A program made the position numbers and the translations under genes. From UBA8914 sp034002905 (GTDB taxonomy: Bacteria; Pseudomonadota; Alphaproteobacteria; UBA9219), in contig JAVEZQ010000003.1 in assembly GCA_034002905.1 (NCBI GenBank), positions 124,001-188,000 on the forward strand: a DNA stretch of 64,000 nucleotides, in the 5' to 3' direction. The notes under the pieces were generated by a model. That model had not been told where the DNA came from, searched no databases, and saw only the letters and a list, made by a program, of their open reading frames with translations. Shown piece by piece: positions 53,596-62,838 of the stretch; positions within the stretch are counted from its first letter, which is position 1, and the number at the start of each line of letters is the position of its first letter.

Positions 53596-53865
53596 TTACT
53601 TTCTCAGATTATTCTCGGCGAGAACTTTCTCATAGCGAGAGAAGTCCTTCTTCTTCAAATAACCGAGCAAGCTGCGGCGTGTGCTCACCATTTTGAGCAA
53701 ACCGCGGCGCGAGTGGTGATCTTTCTTATTCTTGTCAAAATGATCCATCAAATCGTTGATACGACGTGTCAGGATCGCGATCTGGACTTCGGGCGAACCT
53801 GTGTCGCCTTTTGTAAGAGCATGTTTGGCAACGAGTGCCTGCTTTTGGGCTTTGGTCATCGACAT
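53596..53865 (-). CDS. rpsO: 30S ribosomal protein S15
   Basis: S15 is a primary 16S rRNA-binding protein of the central domain. The 89 aa protein has the standard TGSPEVQIAILTRRINDLMDHFDKNKKDHHSRRGLLKMVSTRRSLLGYLKK sequence (in pieces, residues ~22-72). It starts 12 nt after truB in the usual truB-rpsO order. Confidence 0.98.
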   Translation of the reverse strand: MSMTKAQKQALVAKHALTKGDTGSPEVQIAILTRRINDLMDHFDKNKKDHHSRRGLLKMVSTRRSLLGYLKKKDFSRYEKVLAENNLRK

Positions 53866-53877
53866 CGTTTATCTCCA

Positions 53878-54792
53878 TTAATCAAAGGTGAAACCACGCA
53901 CAACCCGAAACGAACCGTTATAAGCTTCGACCAAAGCGACAGGCGTTCCCTGAAACGATGCCATAATAACAGGGGCATCCATCAAGGAAAGCTGGTCAGG
54001 CCTGATCAAAAGGCTTTGTCCGGCGCGCAAGCGTTGCGCTTCGTTGGCGTTCAGTGTCAAACCCGGGATGTCGTCCAGTGCCGCACTGATCCCCAACAAG
54101 GCCGTTAAGGCTGCCTCCTTATGGGCTAAATCAGCCAGTTTTTCCAGCGAAAAAGCATTTTCTATAGTAAATGGCCCCACTTTTGTCCGTCGCAACGCCG
54201 AAATATGGCCATACGTGCCCAATTTCAGAGCTAAATCCCGTGCCAAAGACCTTATATAAGTACCTTTCCCACAGGAGACGGTAAAGGAGGCGTGATCTTC
54301 ATCTTCTACTTTAACAAGGGAAAAAGCGCGGATATTGACCCGTCGCGCCTGCATTTCAAGGTCATGTCCCGCCCTTGCGAGGTCATAGGCACGCCGTCCA
54401 TCGATCTTTATAGCCGAAAAAGCGGGGGGAATCTGCTCGATCTCACCTAAAAACGCGGGTAACGCGGCCAAAATGGCCTCTTTGGTCGGTCGAACGGGGC
54501 TCTCGGCCACAATATCGCCTTCAGCGTCGTCGGTACTGCGTTGCTGGCCCCAACGGATCGTGAAATCGTATTCTTTCTCGCCATCCATGACATAGGGAAT
54601 CAGCTTGGTCGCCTCACCAAAGGCCAGCGGCAAGAGTCCGCTCGCCAAAGGGTCTAGCGTCCCGCCATGACCAACCTTCTTGCCGCCCAAAAGCTTACGC
54701 GCCTTTCCTAAGGCCTGCGTTGAGGTCAGACCCAAGGGCTTATCAAGAATTAGCCAACCGTGAGGTCGGGGGGTAATGAGACTAGGCATCAT
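53878..54792 (-). CDS. truB: tRNA pseudouridine-55 synthase
   Basis: TruB makes pseudouridine at position 55 in the T-loop of tRNAs. The 304 aa protein has GWLILDKPLGLTSTQAL, the catalytic-Asp motif KVGHGGTLDPLASGLLPLA, FSAIKIDGRRAYDLARAG and the CGKGTYIRSLARDLALKLG block, then a C-terminal PUA-like part. It overlaps rbfA by 4 nt. Confidence 0.97.
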   Translation of the reverse strand: MMPSLITPRPHGWLILDKPLGLTSTQALGKARKLLGGKKVGHGGTLDPLASGLLPLAFGEATKLIPYVMDGEKEYDFTIRWGQQRSTDDAEGDIVAESPVRPTKEAILAALPAFLGEIEQIPPAFSAIKIDGRRAYDLARAGHDLEMQARRVNIRAFSLVKVEDEDHASFTVSCGKGTYIRSLARDLALKLGTYGHISALRRTKVGPFTIENAFSLEKLADLAHKEAALTALLGISAALDDIPGLTLNANEAQRLRAGQSLLIRPDQLSLMDAPVIMASFQGTPVALVEAYNGSFRVVRGFTFD

Positions 54793-55193
54793 TCGTCGTC
54801 TTGATCCGTTTCGGGATCACCCGATTCCTTGACCAAATCCTTGGCGACGGCGGGATCATTCAAGATACGCTCGATATTCGAGGCATAGGCGAAGCTGGTG
54901 TCCAGCCGGAAATCCAGCTTGGGCACATAGCGAAGGCGCACGGCCTTGGCGATCTCATGACGAAAAAATCCCGCCATGCCATTCAGCACCTTGCGCGTCA
55001 CATCCCCGCCCTGCCCGTCCAGCGTGGTAAAATAAGCCGTTGCGTTACGCAAATCGGGGCTGATCTGAACCTCCGAGACAGTGATGATCGGCGCGGTAAA
55101 ATCCCTTGGCCAAGGCACATCACCCCGCTGAAACAATATGGCCAGCGCATGGCGGATTTCTTCTCCGACTTTCAATTGTCTTTGCGACCGCAT
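54789..55193 (-). CDS. rbfA: Ribosome-binding factor A
   Basis: RbfA is a KH-like 30S maturation factor needed at low temperature. The 134 aa protein has RQLKVGEEIRHALAILFQRGD, ITVSEVQISPDLRNATAYFTTLDG (in pieces), FFRHEIAKAVRLRYVPKLDFRLD (in pieces). The acidic tail is DPETDQDDE. It normally follows infB directly; here a plus-strand gene separates them, so rbfA-truB-rpsO must have a promoter in 55194-55347 or within that gene. Confidence 0.96.
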   Translation of the reverse strand: MRSQRQLKVGEEIRHALAILFQRGDVPWPRDFTAPIITVSEVQISPDLRNATAYFTTLDGQGGDVTRKVLNGMAGFFRHEIAKAVRLRYVPKLDFRLDTSFAYASNIERILNDPAVAKDLVKESGDPETDQDDE

Positions 55194-55347
55194 TTCTTAA
55201 CCTTCTTATTGCTGTATTGGCTCTTCATCTAAGAGAAAACAGGGCAAGAATAAAGAAAAAACGAAAAATTCAGCTTTTTGAGGGGCTGAAACTATTCTTG
55301 CGATCGGGATTTGTTTATAACAAGACCATTAGATGCAGGAATTATTC

Positions 55348-56421
55348 ATGACCCCATTAACCATCCGACGTATTGACCCTCCCGAAATCAGACAAAAGAA
55401 GCGCCAGATCAATCACGCTTTCCGTGCAGAGACAGAAAACAACCTATTCGTTTTTGCTCTGGATCAATTTCCACATTGGGACATTCTCTCTTCAGGGAAA
55501 GCCCTATCCATTGAGCAAATGGATGATCGGAAGCAAGCCATCGAATACGCCGTACACACCGCCACGAAAAACGAAAAGCTGCGATGTGACTACAATCAAA
55601 CTACAAAAACCACTCCCTTTATCACTTGGGGAGAATATAAATTTTATAAGCTCGAAGCAAAGGCGATGGCCCCGTTTCCAACTATTGTCCTAAGCGATAC
55701 GGGTGATAATTCTTTTGTCTTTCCCTATCCCCCCTCTTATCCCATCCAAGAAATAGATGTTTACCAGAAGAACATGTGTTGTCTCTTTTTGCCGTCGGCA
55801 AAAGAAAAGCCTGTCAAATTGTGGTCACGCATTATGGGAATTCCTGAGGCGACTTTTTCCTATACCCCCTCAGCAGAAGACACGTTGTCTTTCTTTAGCA
55901 ATCATGAACGGGCCCACGCCATCCATATCTGCAAAACACACCGCTCGAATGAAAATAGGTATTATGAAGAGCTTCACGCCGACCGCACCGCAATAAAGGG
56001 GAACCCAACGCTAAGGCGCGATGTCATACATATGCGCTATGCGAATGTCTTAAAGTCAATTCCCTATTACTGGAACGCCCCTGCTCTGGAAAACAACAAC
56101 AAGAAGAATCCGTACACTTACCAATGCGATGTTCCCAGAACCTTAAAAGTTTATAAAGAACTCACTTCAGAGTTGAAAAGGAGCTGGGGCTATACAAACA
56201 TGGCCCTATGCCCAGCGCACTTTCGTTTTTCTGTCCTGCGTCAACTGAGTGCGCATGGAAGCTTCAAGAGAAACACAAACACTGAACAGCTTGCTGAAAA
56301 AATATTGCAAGGCGCCGAACATTTTTGCTCCGGGATCACGTATGAAAAAGCTAACGGCACACGTCAGATCTTTGATATGGGGCGTGGAAGACTTAACGTC
56401 ATCACACGCCACGCTTTATAG
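55348..56421 (+). CDS. Putative zincin-type metallopeptidase, opposite strand between infB and rbfA
   Basis: This 357 aa soluble protein is not from a family I can name. Residues 186-190 read HERAH, an HExxH zinc motif, followed 16 residues later by EELHADR (207-213), which resembles the third-ligand ExxAD/R segment of gluzincin-type peptidases. It lacks a signal peptide, so it may act in the cytosol. The ATG at 55348 has AGGA seven bases upstream; the ATG at 55333 has none. It interrupts the nusA-infB-rbfA operon on the other strand and its DNA is more AT-rich than its neighbours, which suggests insertion. The activity is inferred only from the motif. Confidence 0.65.
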   Translation: MTPLTIRRIDPPEIRQKKRQINHAFRAETENNLFVFALDQFPHWDILSSGKALSIEQMDDRKQAIEYAVHTATKNEKLRCDYNQTTKTTPFITWGEYKFYKLEAKAMAPFPTIVLSDTGDNSFVFPYPPSYPIQEIDVYQKNMCCLFLPSAKEKPVKLWSRIMGIPEATFSYTPSAEDTLSFFSNHERAHAIHICKTHRSNENRYYEELHADRTAIKGNPTLRRDVIHMRYANVLKSIPYYWNAPALENNNKKNPYTYQCDVPRTLKVYKELTSELKRSWGYTNMALCPAHFRFSVLRQLSAHGSFKRNTNTEQLAEKILQGAEHFCSGITYEKANGTRQIFDMGRGRLNVITRHAL

Positions 56422-56526
56422 AACTCTACTTTGTCGACAACGCAAACGTGATCCCAAGAGCAATACCCCAGATTGCGGCAACAAAATCCTGTTCATCAAG
56501 CCTATCCTTTCGGCAAAGACCCTCGT

Positions 56527-59184
56527 TTACAACTTGCGAGCAATCTCTTCGATCTCGAAGCATTCGATCATGTCATTTTCCTGAATATTGTCGTAATTCT
56601 CAAACGCCATACCGCATTCAAAACCTTCACGGACCTCCTTGACTTCGTCCTTCATGCGCTTGAGCGTTTTGAGTGCGCCTTCATGGATCACGACATCGTC
56701 ACGAAGCAAGCGAACCTTGGCGCCGCGCTTGACGATACCTTCGGTAATCTTACAACCCGCAACCTTGCCGACTTTGGTGATGTTGAAGACCTGCAATATA
56801 CGCGCATAGCCAAGGAATTTCTCCCGAAGCTCTGGGGCAAGCATGCCGGAAAGCACCTGCTTTACATCGTCGATTACGTTATAGATGATCGAGTAGTAAC
56901 GGATTTCAACGCCATCACGCTTGGCCATCTCACGGGCTTGCGGATTGGCACGAACGTTAAAACCGATGACCATACCGCGTGAAGCATTAGCCAGCGTAAC
57001 GTCAGATTCTGTGATCGCGCCGACAGCGGCATCAAGCACGCGAACTTTAACTTCCGTATTCTCTTCGGACAATTTTTCAAGCGATGTTCTGAGCGCTTCG
57101 ACCGAGCCATGGACGTCAGCTTTAATAAGGATAGAAAATTCTTTCGCTTCACCCGCTTTGATATTTTCCATCATTTGTTCAAGGGTTGAACGCTGTGTTG
57201 CGGCCGAGGCAAACTCGCGACGGCGACGAATGCGGAACTCGCTGATTTCACGCGCCCGTGATTCCGAAGGCACGACGCTGAGTTCATCACCCGCGACGGG
57301 CGTGCCGTTCAGACCAAGGATTTCGACCGGCATAGCAGGGCCGGCCTCTTTCACATTTTCCCCATGGTCATTGATGAGAGCGCGCACACGACCCCACTCC
57401 GCACCAGCAACAAAAATGTCGCCAACGTGCAAGGTGCCACGTTTAATCAGGACGGTCGCTACAGAACCACGACCTTTTTCCATCTTGGCTTCGACAACAG
57501 CACCTTCGGCGGGGCGGTTGGGGTTAGCCTTGAGATTCATCATTTCAGCCTGCAGAAGGATGGCTTCCTGAAGCTTTTCAAGGCCCATGCGCTTCTTGGC
57601 AGAAATCTCGACCGACAGAACCTCGCCGCCCATTTCTTCGACCTGCACATCATGCATAAGAAGCTCTTGGCGGACGCGATCTGGGTTAGCCGCAGGAAGA
57701 TCGCACTTGTTGATCGCAACGATCAGCGGTGCATCGGCGGCTTTAGCATGACGGATGGCTTCGATCGTTTGTGGCATGATGCCGTCATCCGCTGCCACGA
57801 CCAAAATCACGATATCGGTGACATTCGCCCCACGCGCACGCATTTCCGTAAAGGCAGCGTGACCCGGCGTGTCGATAAAGGTGATGCGGTCAAACCCGTG
57901 CACAGGCTCCTTCATCACAATCTGATAAGCACCTATATGCTGGGTGATACCACCCGCTTCTCCCGCAACCACATCCGTCTTGCGCAAAGCATCAAGCAAC
58001 GACGTTTTACCATGATCAACGTGACCCATGACCGTGACAACTGGCGGACGCGGCAATATGTTCTCATCATTATCCTCGATGATCGACAAATTGGCTTCAA
58101 CATCCGATTCAGCAACGCGCTTGAAACGATGACCAAACTCTGTGACGATAAGCTCGGCCGTGTCGGCATCAATGCTTTGCGTAATCGTCGCCATCACACC
58201 CATTTTCATAAGTGACTTGATCACATCCGCACCACGTTCGGCCATACGATTGGCCAGCTCTTGGACTGTGATAACTTCAGGAATAATAATATCACGAACC
58301 TGCTTGACCTGATCCTGCTGGCTCAGCAATTGCCTTTTTTCGCGCTCAATACGACGACGCATCGCCGCAACGGAGCGCTGACGGCCGCCCTCTTCACCCT
58401 GAAGCGCTTGCGAAATAGTCAACTTGCCCGACTGACGCCGTGACGCATTGCCACTACTGCTTGGGCGGCGCGGCGCGGCGCGACCGGCACGGCCACGACG
58501 AGCCTCATTCTCCTCTGAATCCTCACTCCCGGCGCGTCGATATCCGGTCAAACCGCGATCTTGAAACGCTGTTGTCGTTGTCGGGGCTGGACGTTCAGTT
58601 GCAGCACCACGCCTTGGAGCCGTGGTCGTAGCAGACAGGTTCTTTGCCCGTTCGGCATCATCCTTTTTACGACGTTCTCCTTCGATACGCTCCTGCTCTT
58701 GAATAAGGCGAAGTTCTTCAAGCTCGCGCTGGCGCAACCGCTCACGTGGTGAAAGATTGGCATCTTCAACAGGCGTTTCTTCACTCTGCTTTTGTGCGCG
58801 CTCTATGGCTTCTTGTTCGGCCTGAAGGCGGCGCTGCTCGTTCTCAATTGCGGCACCACGAAGGGCGCGCATACGTGTTTCACGTTCTTCTTGGGTCAAG
58901 TTACGCGGAACGGCGGTCCCGCTACGGTTCTCTAACCCCAAAGACGACTTGATATCCACCGCAGCAGACTGCGACGAACCCGTCTCGGCTGTCCGTTTCT
59001 TGCGCTTGACCTCAACGGCAACGGTCTTGGAGCGGCCATGGGAGAAGCTCTGACGGACAGAACCCACCGCGCCGATGTTCTCAATAGCAGGGGGTTTTTT
59101 CAGTTCAAGCTTCGGCTTTGCGCCAAGGCTCAACACCTTTTTCGTTTCCTTTTTCGCTTCGGTCTTTGTCTCTTTATCGGTCAT
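56527..59184 (-). CDS. infB: Translation initiation factor IF-2
   Basis: IF-2 is the GTPase that places initiator tRNA in the ribosomal P site. The 885 aa protein has a long charged N-terminal region (to ~295), an IF2-N helical domain, then the G domain with MGHVDHGKTSLLDAL (residues ~386-400), DTPGHAAFTEMRARG and INKCDLP, and beta-barrel domains to the C-terminus. The start overlaps ylxR by 4 nt. Confidence 0.98.
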   Translation of the reverse strand: MTDKETKTEAKKETKKVLSLGAKPKLELKKPPAIENIGAVGSVRQSFSHGRSKTVAVEVKRKKRTAETGSSQSAAVDIKSSLGLENRSGTAVPRNLTQEERETRMRALRGAAIENEQRRLQAEQEAIERAQKQSEETPVEDANLSPRERLRQRELEELRLIQEQERIEGERRKKDDAERAKNLSATTTAPRRGAATERPAPTTTTAFQDRGLTGYRRAGSEDSEENEARRGRAGRAAPRRPSSSGNASRRQSGKLTISQALQGEEGGRQRSVAAMRRRIEREKRQLLSQQDQVKQVRDIIIPEVITVQELANRMAERGADVIKSLMKMGVMATITQSIDADTAELIVTEFGHRFKRVAESDVEANLSIIEDNDENILPRPPVVTVMGHVDHGKTSLLDALRKTDVVAGEAGGITQHIGAYQIVMKEPVHGFDRITFIDTPGHAAFTEMRARGANVTDIVILVVAADDGIMPQTIEAIRHAKAADAPLIVAINKCDLPAANPDRVRQELLMHDVQVEEMGGEVLSVEISAKKRMGLEKLQEAILLQAEMMNLKANPNRPAEGAVVEAKMEKGRGSVATVLIKRGTLHVGDIFVAGAEWGRVRALINDHGENVKEAGPAMPVEILGLNGTPVAGDELSVVPSESRAREISEFRIRRRREFASAATQRSTLEQMMENIKAGEAKEFSILIKADVHGSVEALRTSLEKLSEENTEVKVRVLDAAVGAITESDVTLANASRGMVIGFNVRANPQAREMAKRDGVEIRYYSIIYNVIDDVKQVLSGMLAPELREKFLGYARILQVFNITKVGKVAGCKITEGIVKRGAKVRLLRDDVVIHEGALKTLKRMKDEVKEVREGFECGMAFENYDNIQENDMIECFEIEEIARKL

Positions 59185-59837
59185 ATTGCTCTACAATCCA
59201 AAGAAGGTTCGAGATCAAGGCTCCCCGTATCGCTGACACCACGCCAACGTACCAGTTCCCTCATCAGTTTCGTACTTAATGCATGCGGTAAAAGCCCAAC
59301 ACTCGCCAAAGGCGACTGTCCAAGCGCATCACCGATTTGTTCCTTTGTCCACGGCGAAGGAACGATATGCCCCCGCGCAAGTTTCTTTAAACAATCCTGA
59401 CCGGCATCTTGAGCCATAAGGATACAGGAAAGACGGCTTTCGCTCAGGGCCTGCTCCACTTGCCTTTGGCCAAGGACAAGGATGCCAGCACTACGCGCCA
59501 AGCCCAAAAGGTTGAGGCAATTGTGAGAAAGAAGATTAGCCGTTGTTAGAACCAGATCGGCAGGAACGTGCACCTGCCGTTTTGCTGCGCGAGCAAAAGC
59601 CTTTTTGGCAACAGCTTGGTTGAGTATCTCGCGTGAAGCCTGCACCCACAAGCCACGACCGGGCAAACGTCCAGCAATATCGGGGACAATCTGGTTGTCT
59701 GGTCCAATGACAAAACGAATAAGGAGCGACTTATCCTTGATCTCACCACTCGCAAGGCAACGACGTTGCGTCGGCGCCATGGTGTCTGGCGCGGGCAACT
59801 CCGTTGCTTCGCTGGTTAAAGGATAATCCGCAACCAT
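59181..59837 (-). CDS. YlxR-like RNA-binding protein (DUF448) with L7Ae-like C-terminus
   Basis: This 218 aa protein has an N-terminal YlxR domain (QRRCLASGEIKDKSLLIRFV, and GRLPGRGLWVQASREIL), followed after ~95 residues by a domain with LLGLARSAGILVLGQRQVEQAL, which is L7Ae/YlxQ-like. The fused form is usual in Alphaproteobacteria. YlxR is linked to RNase P and nusA/infB regulation in other bacteria. It lies 21 nt after nusA and overlaps infB. Confidence 0.9.
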   Translation of the reverse strand: MVADYPLTSEATELPAPDTMAPTQRRCLASGEIKDKSLLIRFVIGPDNQIVPDIAGRLPGRGLWVQASREILNQAVAKKAFARAAKRQVHVPADLVLTTANLLSHNCLNLLGLARSAGILVLGQRQVEQALSESRLSCILMAQDAGQDCLKKLARGHIVPSPWTKEQIGDALGQSPLASVGLLPHALSTKLMRELVRWRGVSDTGSLDLEPSLDCRAI

Positions 59838-59858
59838 ATTCCTCTTGGTACCTCATCG

Positions 59859-61358
59859 TTATTCAGCTGTTGTCGAAGGCTCGTCCGCAAACCAATGCGC
59901 ACGGGCCGCCATAATCATTTCATTTGCACGCGTCTCGGTAAGTTCATCCTCACCCAAAATCTCTCGCAATTCGTCGCCAGCCAAATCGGCCACGTCATCA
60001 AGCGTCTTAATGCCTTTTTCGCCAAGCTTGACGGCATATTCAACCGTCATACCCTTGAGTGTCATAACATCATCAGCAATACCCAGCTCGCTACGCTTGG
60101 CCTCTAGTTTCGCAGCCTTTTCAGAAAGCCACGTGCGGGCGCGTTGCTGCAGCTCGGCACCGACTTCCAGATCGAACCCTTCGATCTCGGCCAGTTCGTC
60201 CACAGGCGTATCGGCAATCTGTTCGACGCGCGTAAAGCCCTCGCCCACCAGCAAGTGCGCGATAACATCATCAACCGACAGCGCTTCGATAAAGAGCGTC
60301 GTGCGGATGCGCAGCTCTTCCTGACGGCGCTCAGACTCTTCCTTCTCAGTCAGAATATCGATATCCCAGCCCGTGAGCATGGACGCCAAACGCACATTTT
60401 GACCACGGCGACCAATAGCAAGCGACAATTGCTCGTCAGGGACAACAACATCCATGCGGCCATTTTCTTCATCCAAGACAACTTTGGCAACTTCGGCAGG
60501 CGCCAAAGCGTTAACAACAAAGGTCGCGGGGTCCATTGACCACGGAATAATGTCGATTTTCTCGCCCTGCAGTTCGCCAACAACGGCCTGCACACGGCTA
60601 CCGCGCATGCCAACGCACGCACCAACGGGATCGATCGAGCTATCATTCGAAATAACAGCAATCTTCGCACGGCTTCCTGGATCGCGCGCAACCGACTTGA
60701 TTTCGATGATACCATCATAAATCTCTGGTACTTCCTGCATAAACAATTTGGCCATAAAAGCAGGATGCGTACGCGATACGAAAATCTGCGGCCCTCTTTG
60801 CTCTTCACGCACATCGTAGATATAGGCGCGGACACGATCGCCATTCTTGAAATGCTCACGCGGCAAAGACTCGTCGCGACGCATGATGGCTTCGGCGCGG
60901 CCAAGATCAATTGTAACATTGCCGTACTCGACGCGCTTGACAACGCCGCTAACAATCTCGTCCACACGGTCCTTGTATTCCAGATACTGGCGGCGGCGCT
61001 CAGCCTCGCGCACCTTTTGCACGATGACCTGCTTGGCAGCCTGCGCAGCAATGCGTCCCAAATCGATCGGCGGCAGTTCATCAATAATGACATCGCCAAT
61101 CACAGCATCAGGCTTTGTCTTCTTCGCACCTTTAAGATCCACCTGCGTGTATTCATCCTCGACCGTTTCGACAACTTGGAGGTGACGCTCCAACCTTGTC
61201 TCTCCATTCTTACGATCGATATGCGCATGAATATCATGTTCATAACCATATTTCGCACGAGCGGCTTTTTGAATAGCCATCTCCATCGCTTCCAAAACTT
61301 CTTCGCGCTCAATCGATTTCTCGCGGGCGACAGCATCGGCGACATGCAATAATTCCAT
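59859..61358 (-). CDS. nusA: Transcription termination/antitermination factor NusA
   Basis: NusA binds RNA polymerase and modulates pausing, termination and antitermination. The 499 aa protein has the N-terminal RNAP-binding domain, an S1 domain starting near residue 133 (VSGVVKRVEYGNVTIDLG), KH1 and KH2 (DPVGACVGMRGSRVQAVVGELQGEKIDIIPW in pieces, AIGRRGQNVRLASMLTGWDIDI in pieces), and C-terminal helix-hairpin-helix repeats typical of alphaproteobacteria. The ATG follows GAGG. A promoter and a terminator hairpin precede it. rimP, which usually lies ahead of nusA, is not here. Confidence 0.97.
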   Translation of the reverse strand: MELLHVADAVAREKSIEREEVLEAMEMAIQKAARAKYGYEHDIHAHIDRKNGETRLERHLQVVETVEDEYTQVDLKGAKKTKPDAVIGDVIIDELPPIDLGRIAAQAAKQVIVQKVREAERRRQYLEYKDRVDEIVSGVVKRVEYGNVTIDLGRAEAIMRRDESLPREHFKNGDRVRAYIYDVREEQRGPQIFVSRTHPAFMAKLFMQEVPEIYDGIIEIKSVARDPGSRAKIAVISNDSSIDPVGACVGMRGSRVQAVVGELQGEKIDIIPWSMDPATFVVNALAPAEVAKVVLDEENGRMDVVVPDEQLSLAIGRRGQNVRLASMLTGWDIDILTEKEESERRQEELRIRTTLFIEALSVDDVIAHLLVGEGFTRVEQIADTPVDELAEIEGFDLEVGAELQQRARTWLSEKAAKLEAKRSELGIADDVMTLKGMTVEYAVKLGEKGIKTLDDVADLAGDELREILGEDELTETRANEMIMAARAHWFADEPSTTAE

Positions 61359-61411
61359 AGGGTCCTCGTTTACGCTTTTGTTAGATCCTGTACGTTCCTA
61401 GCCATGACAAC

Positions 61412-61437
61412 AAAAAAGGCGGGCTTTTTGGCCCACC
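61412..61437 (-). terminator. Intrinsic terminator / attenuator in the nusA leader
   Basis: On the minus strand GGTGGGC pairs with GCCCGCC (one G-U) around CAAAAA, followed by six T. It lies 54 nt before the nusA ATG and downstream of the candidate nusA promoter, so it could attenuate the operon. It may instead simply end the 61576-61932 transcript. Confidence 0.8.
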
Positions 61438-61466
61438 CGTCAAGTTACCTTATCCGATTGGAAGGC

Positions 61467-61494
61467 ATCATACCAACCAAGCCGAATAAATCAA
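61467..61494 (-). promoter_or_regulatory. Candidate promoter of the nusA operon
   Basis: On the minus strand TTGATT (61489-61494) and TATGAT (61467-61472) are spaced by 16 nt. Predicted initiation near 61460 is upstream of the terminator hairpin at 61412-61437. Confidence 0.5.
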
Positions 61495-61575
61495 GCTGTA
61501 ATCCATTAAGTCGTTAAGCATTATGTCCTTTTTCCATGGTCGAATATTAAATTATTGTGTTTACATATCAATTAC

Positions 61576-61932
61576 TTAAATCATTTTGATCGATTTCAAC
61601 ACTTTTTCTTCGGTATGATGTTTCAACTCTTTTTCTATTTCTTGTTTAATTTCATCCTCAATTTGCTTGCGTTCGGCAGGGGTCATACGGGCCAAATCTT
61701 CTTCGGTCAGCTTGTGGCGGCTAAGGTAAGCGGCGCGAATCCGCTGGGCTGGGGTCATCCGTGCATAAGCCAGAAAGTCGGCTTTGGCGGCCTGATGAGC
61801 GGCCTCTTCCTTCGCCGAAGTCTCGGCAAGCGCAGCGGCAAAATCATACCCGCCTGTTTTACTCTTTGTGGAATTGGCTTGCCCACTCACCGATGATGAC
61901 AGGGACAAACTAGCACCCGTAACATTGAGCAT
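61576..61932 (-). CDS. Small Ala/Glu/Lys-rich helical protein of unknown function
   Basis: This 118 aa protein has a Ser/Gly-rich N-terminal third, then is strongly helical and charged (residues ~30-115), including LAYARMTPAQRIRAAYLSR and the near-repeat EEDLARMTPAERKQIEDEI. MTPAxR occurs twice, spaced ~24 residues. There are no Cys and no membrane segments. The ATG has GGGAGAGG in good position. It may be a small conserved alphaproteobacterial protein, but I cannot assign a family or role. Confidence 0.7.
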   Translation of the reverse strand: MLNVTGASLSLSSSVSGQANSTKSKTGGYDFAAALAETSAKEEAAHQAAKADFLAYARMTPAQRIRAAYLSRHKLTEEDLARMTPAERKQIEDEIKQEIEKELKHHTEEKVLKSIKMI

Positions 61933-62026
61933 ATGACGCCTCTCCCTTCGATATTAACTTAGTGGAGACAGAAACCCCTCCGTTCAAAGGGATGCAAGAA
62001 ATAGGCCAGAACAAGACGTAGCCAGA

Positions 62027-62785
62027 TCAAAGACGCGCAACACGCGCCAACGTAATGACACGGACCGACGCCGCACCTGCTTTTTTCAAGACACGCGCAC
62101 ATTCGCTGACCGTCGCGCCAGAGGTGAAAACGTCATCGATCAAAACCAGCGTTTGACCCGAAACATCAAAGCGGGGATTAACGGCAAAAGCCTTGGCAAC
62201 ATTGGCGCGGCGCGCTTTCTCACCCTTGTCCTTTTGCGAATCTGTTGCCTTGACCCGCAGCAACGCATCGGGCCAATAAGACAAGCCTGTCTGCTTTGCG
62301 ATGGCAGACGCCAAAAGTGCCGATTGGTTATACCGTCGTTTGAGAAGCCGCCAGCGATGCAGGGGCACGGGTAAAACGGCATCGCATCCCGTCAAAGCTT
62401 CTTGACCGCAACGCGTCATCCATCCGGCCAACACAACGTGCAGATGCGTTTGATCGGCATGTTTCAGCCGCAAAATCATGCCACGACTTTCCTCGTCATA
62501 AATAACGGCGCTTCGCACCATGTCATAAGATGGTGGCTCGGACAGGCATTTGCCGCACAAAGCCCCTTCGCCCATCGGATAGTCAAAAGGGAAACCACAG
62601 CATGCACAAAAAGGATCGGAGATAAAACGAATCTTGGCCCAACAGTCGGCGCATAGCGCATGTGCACGCGTAATAGGCGTTTCGCACCCAACACAAAGCG
62701 GCGGCAGGATGAAATCTACCCCAAGAACAAGTATATTCCGCGTCCGTTTTAGGCTTTCTTTGAATAGAGAAAAGGCAAAAGACAT
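62027..62785 (-). CDS. comF: ComF-family phosphoribosyltransferase-like protein
   Basis: ComF proteins contain an N-terminal double zinc ribbon and a type I PRTase domain and take part in DNA uptake in naturally competent species. The 252 aa sequence shows Cys pairs CVGC, CADC, CACC and CGKC in residues ~30-85 and the PRPP motif VLIDDVFTSGATVSE. Its biochemical function outside competent bacteria is unclear. It is divergent from the NDUFAF5-like gene, 53 nt apart. Confidence 0.93.
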   Translation of the reverse strand: MSFAFSLFKESLKRTRNILVLGVDFILPPLCVGCETPITRAHALCADCWAKIRFISDPFCACCGFPFDYPMGEGALCGKCLSEPPSYDMVRSAVIYDEESRGMILRLKHADQTHLHVVLAGWMTRCGQEALTGCDAVLPVPLHRWRLLKRRYNQSALLASAIAKQTGLSYWPDALLRVKATDSQKDKGEKARRANVAKAFAVNPRFDVSGQTLVLIDDVFTSGATVSECARVLKKAGAASVRVITLARVARL

Positions 62786-62838
62786 CTAGCCAAACCAAAC
62801 GACATATGTTCATTTATTACAAAAGGAACATACATCAA

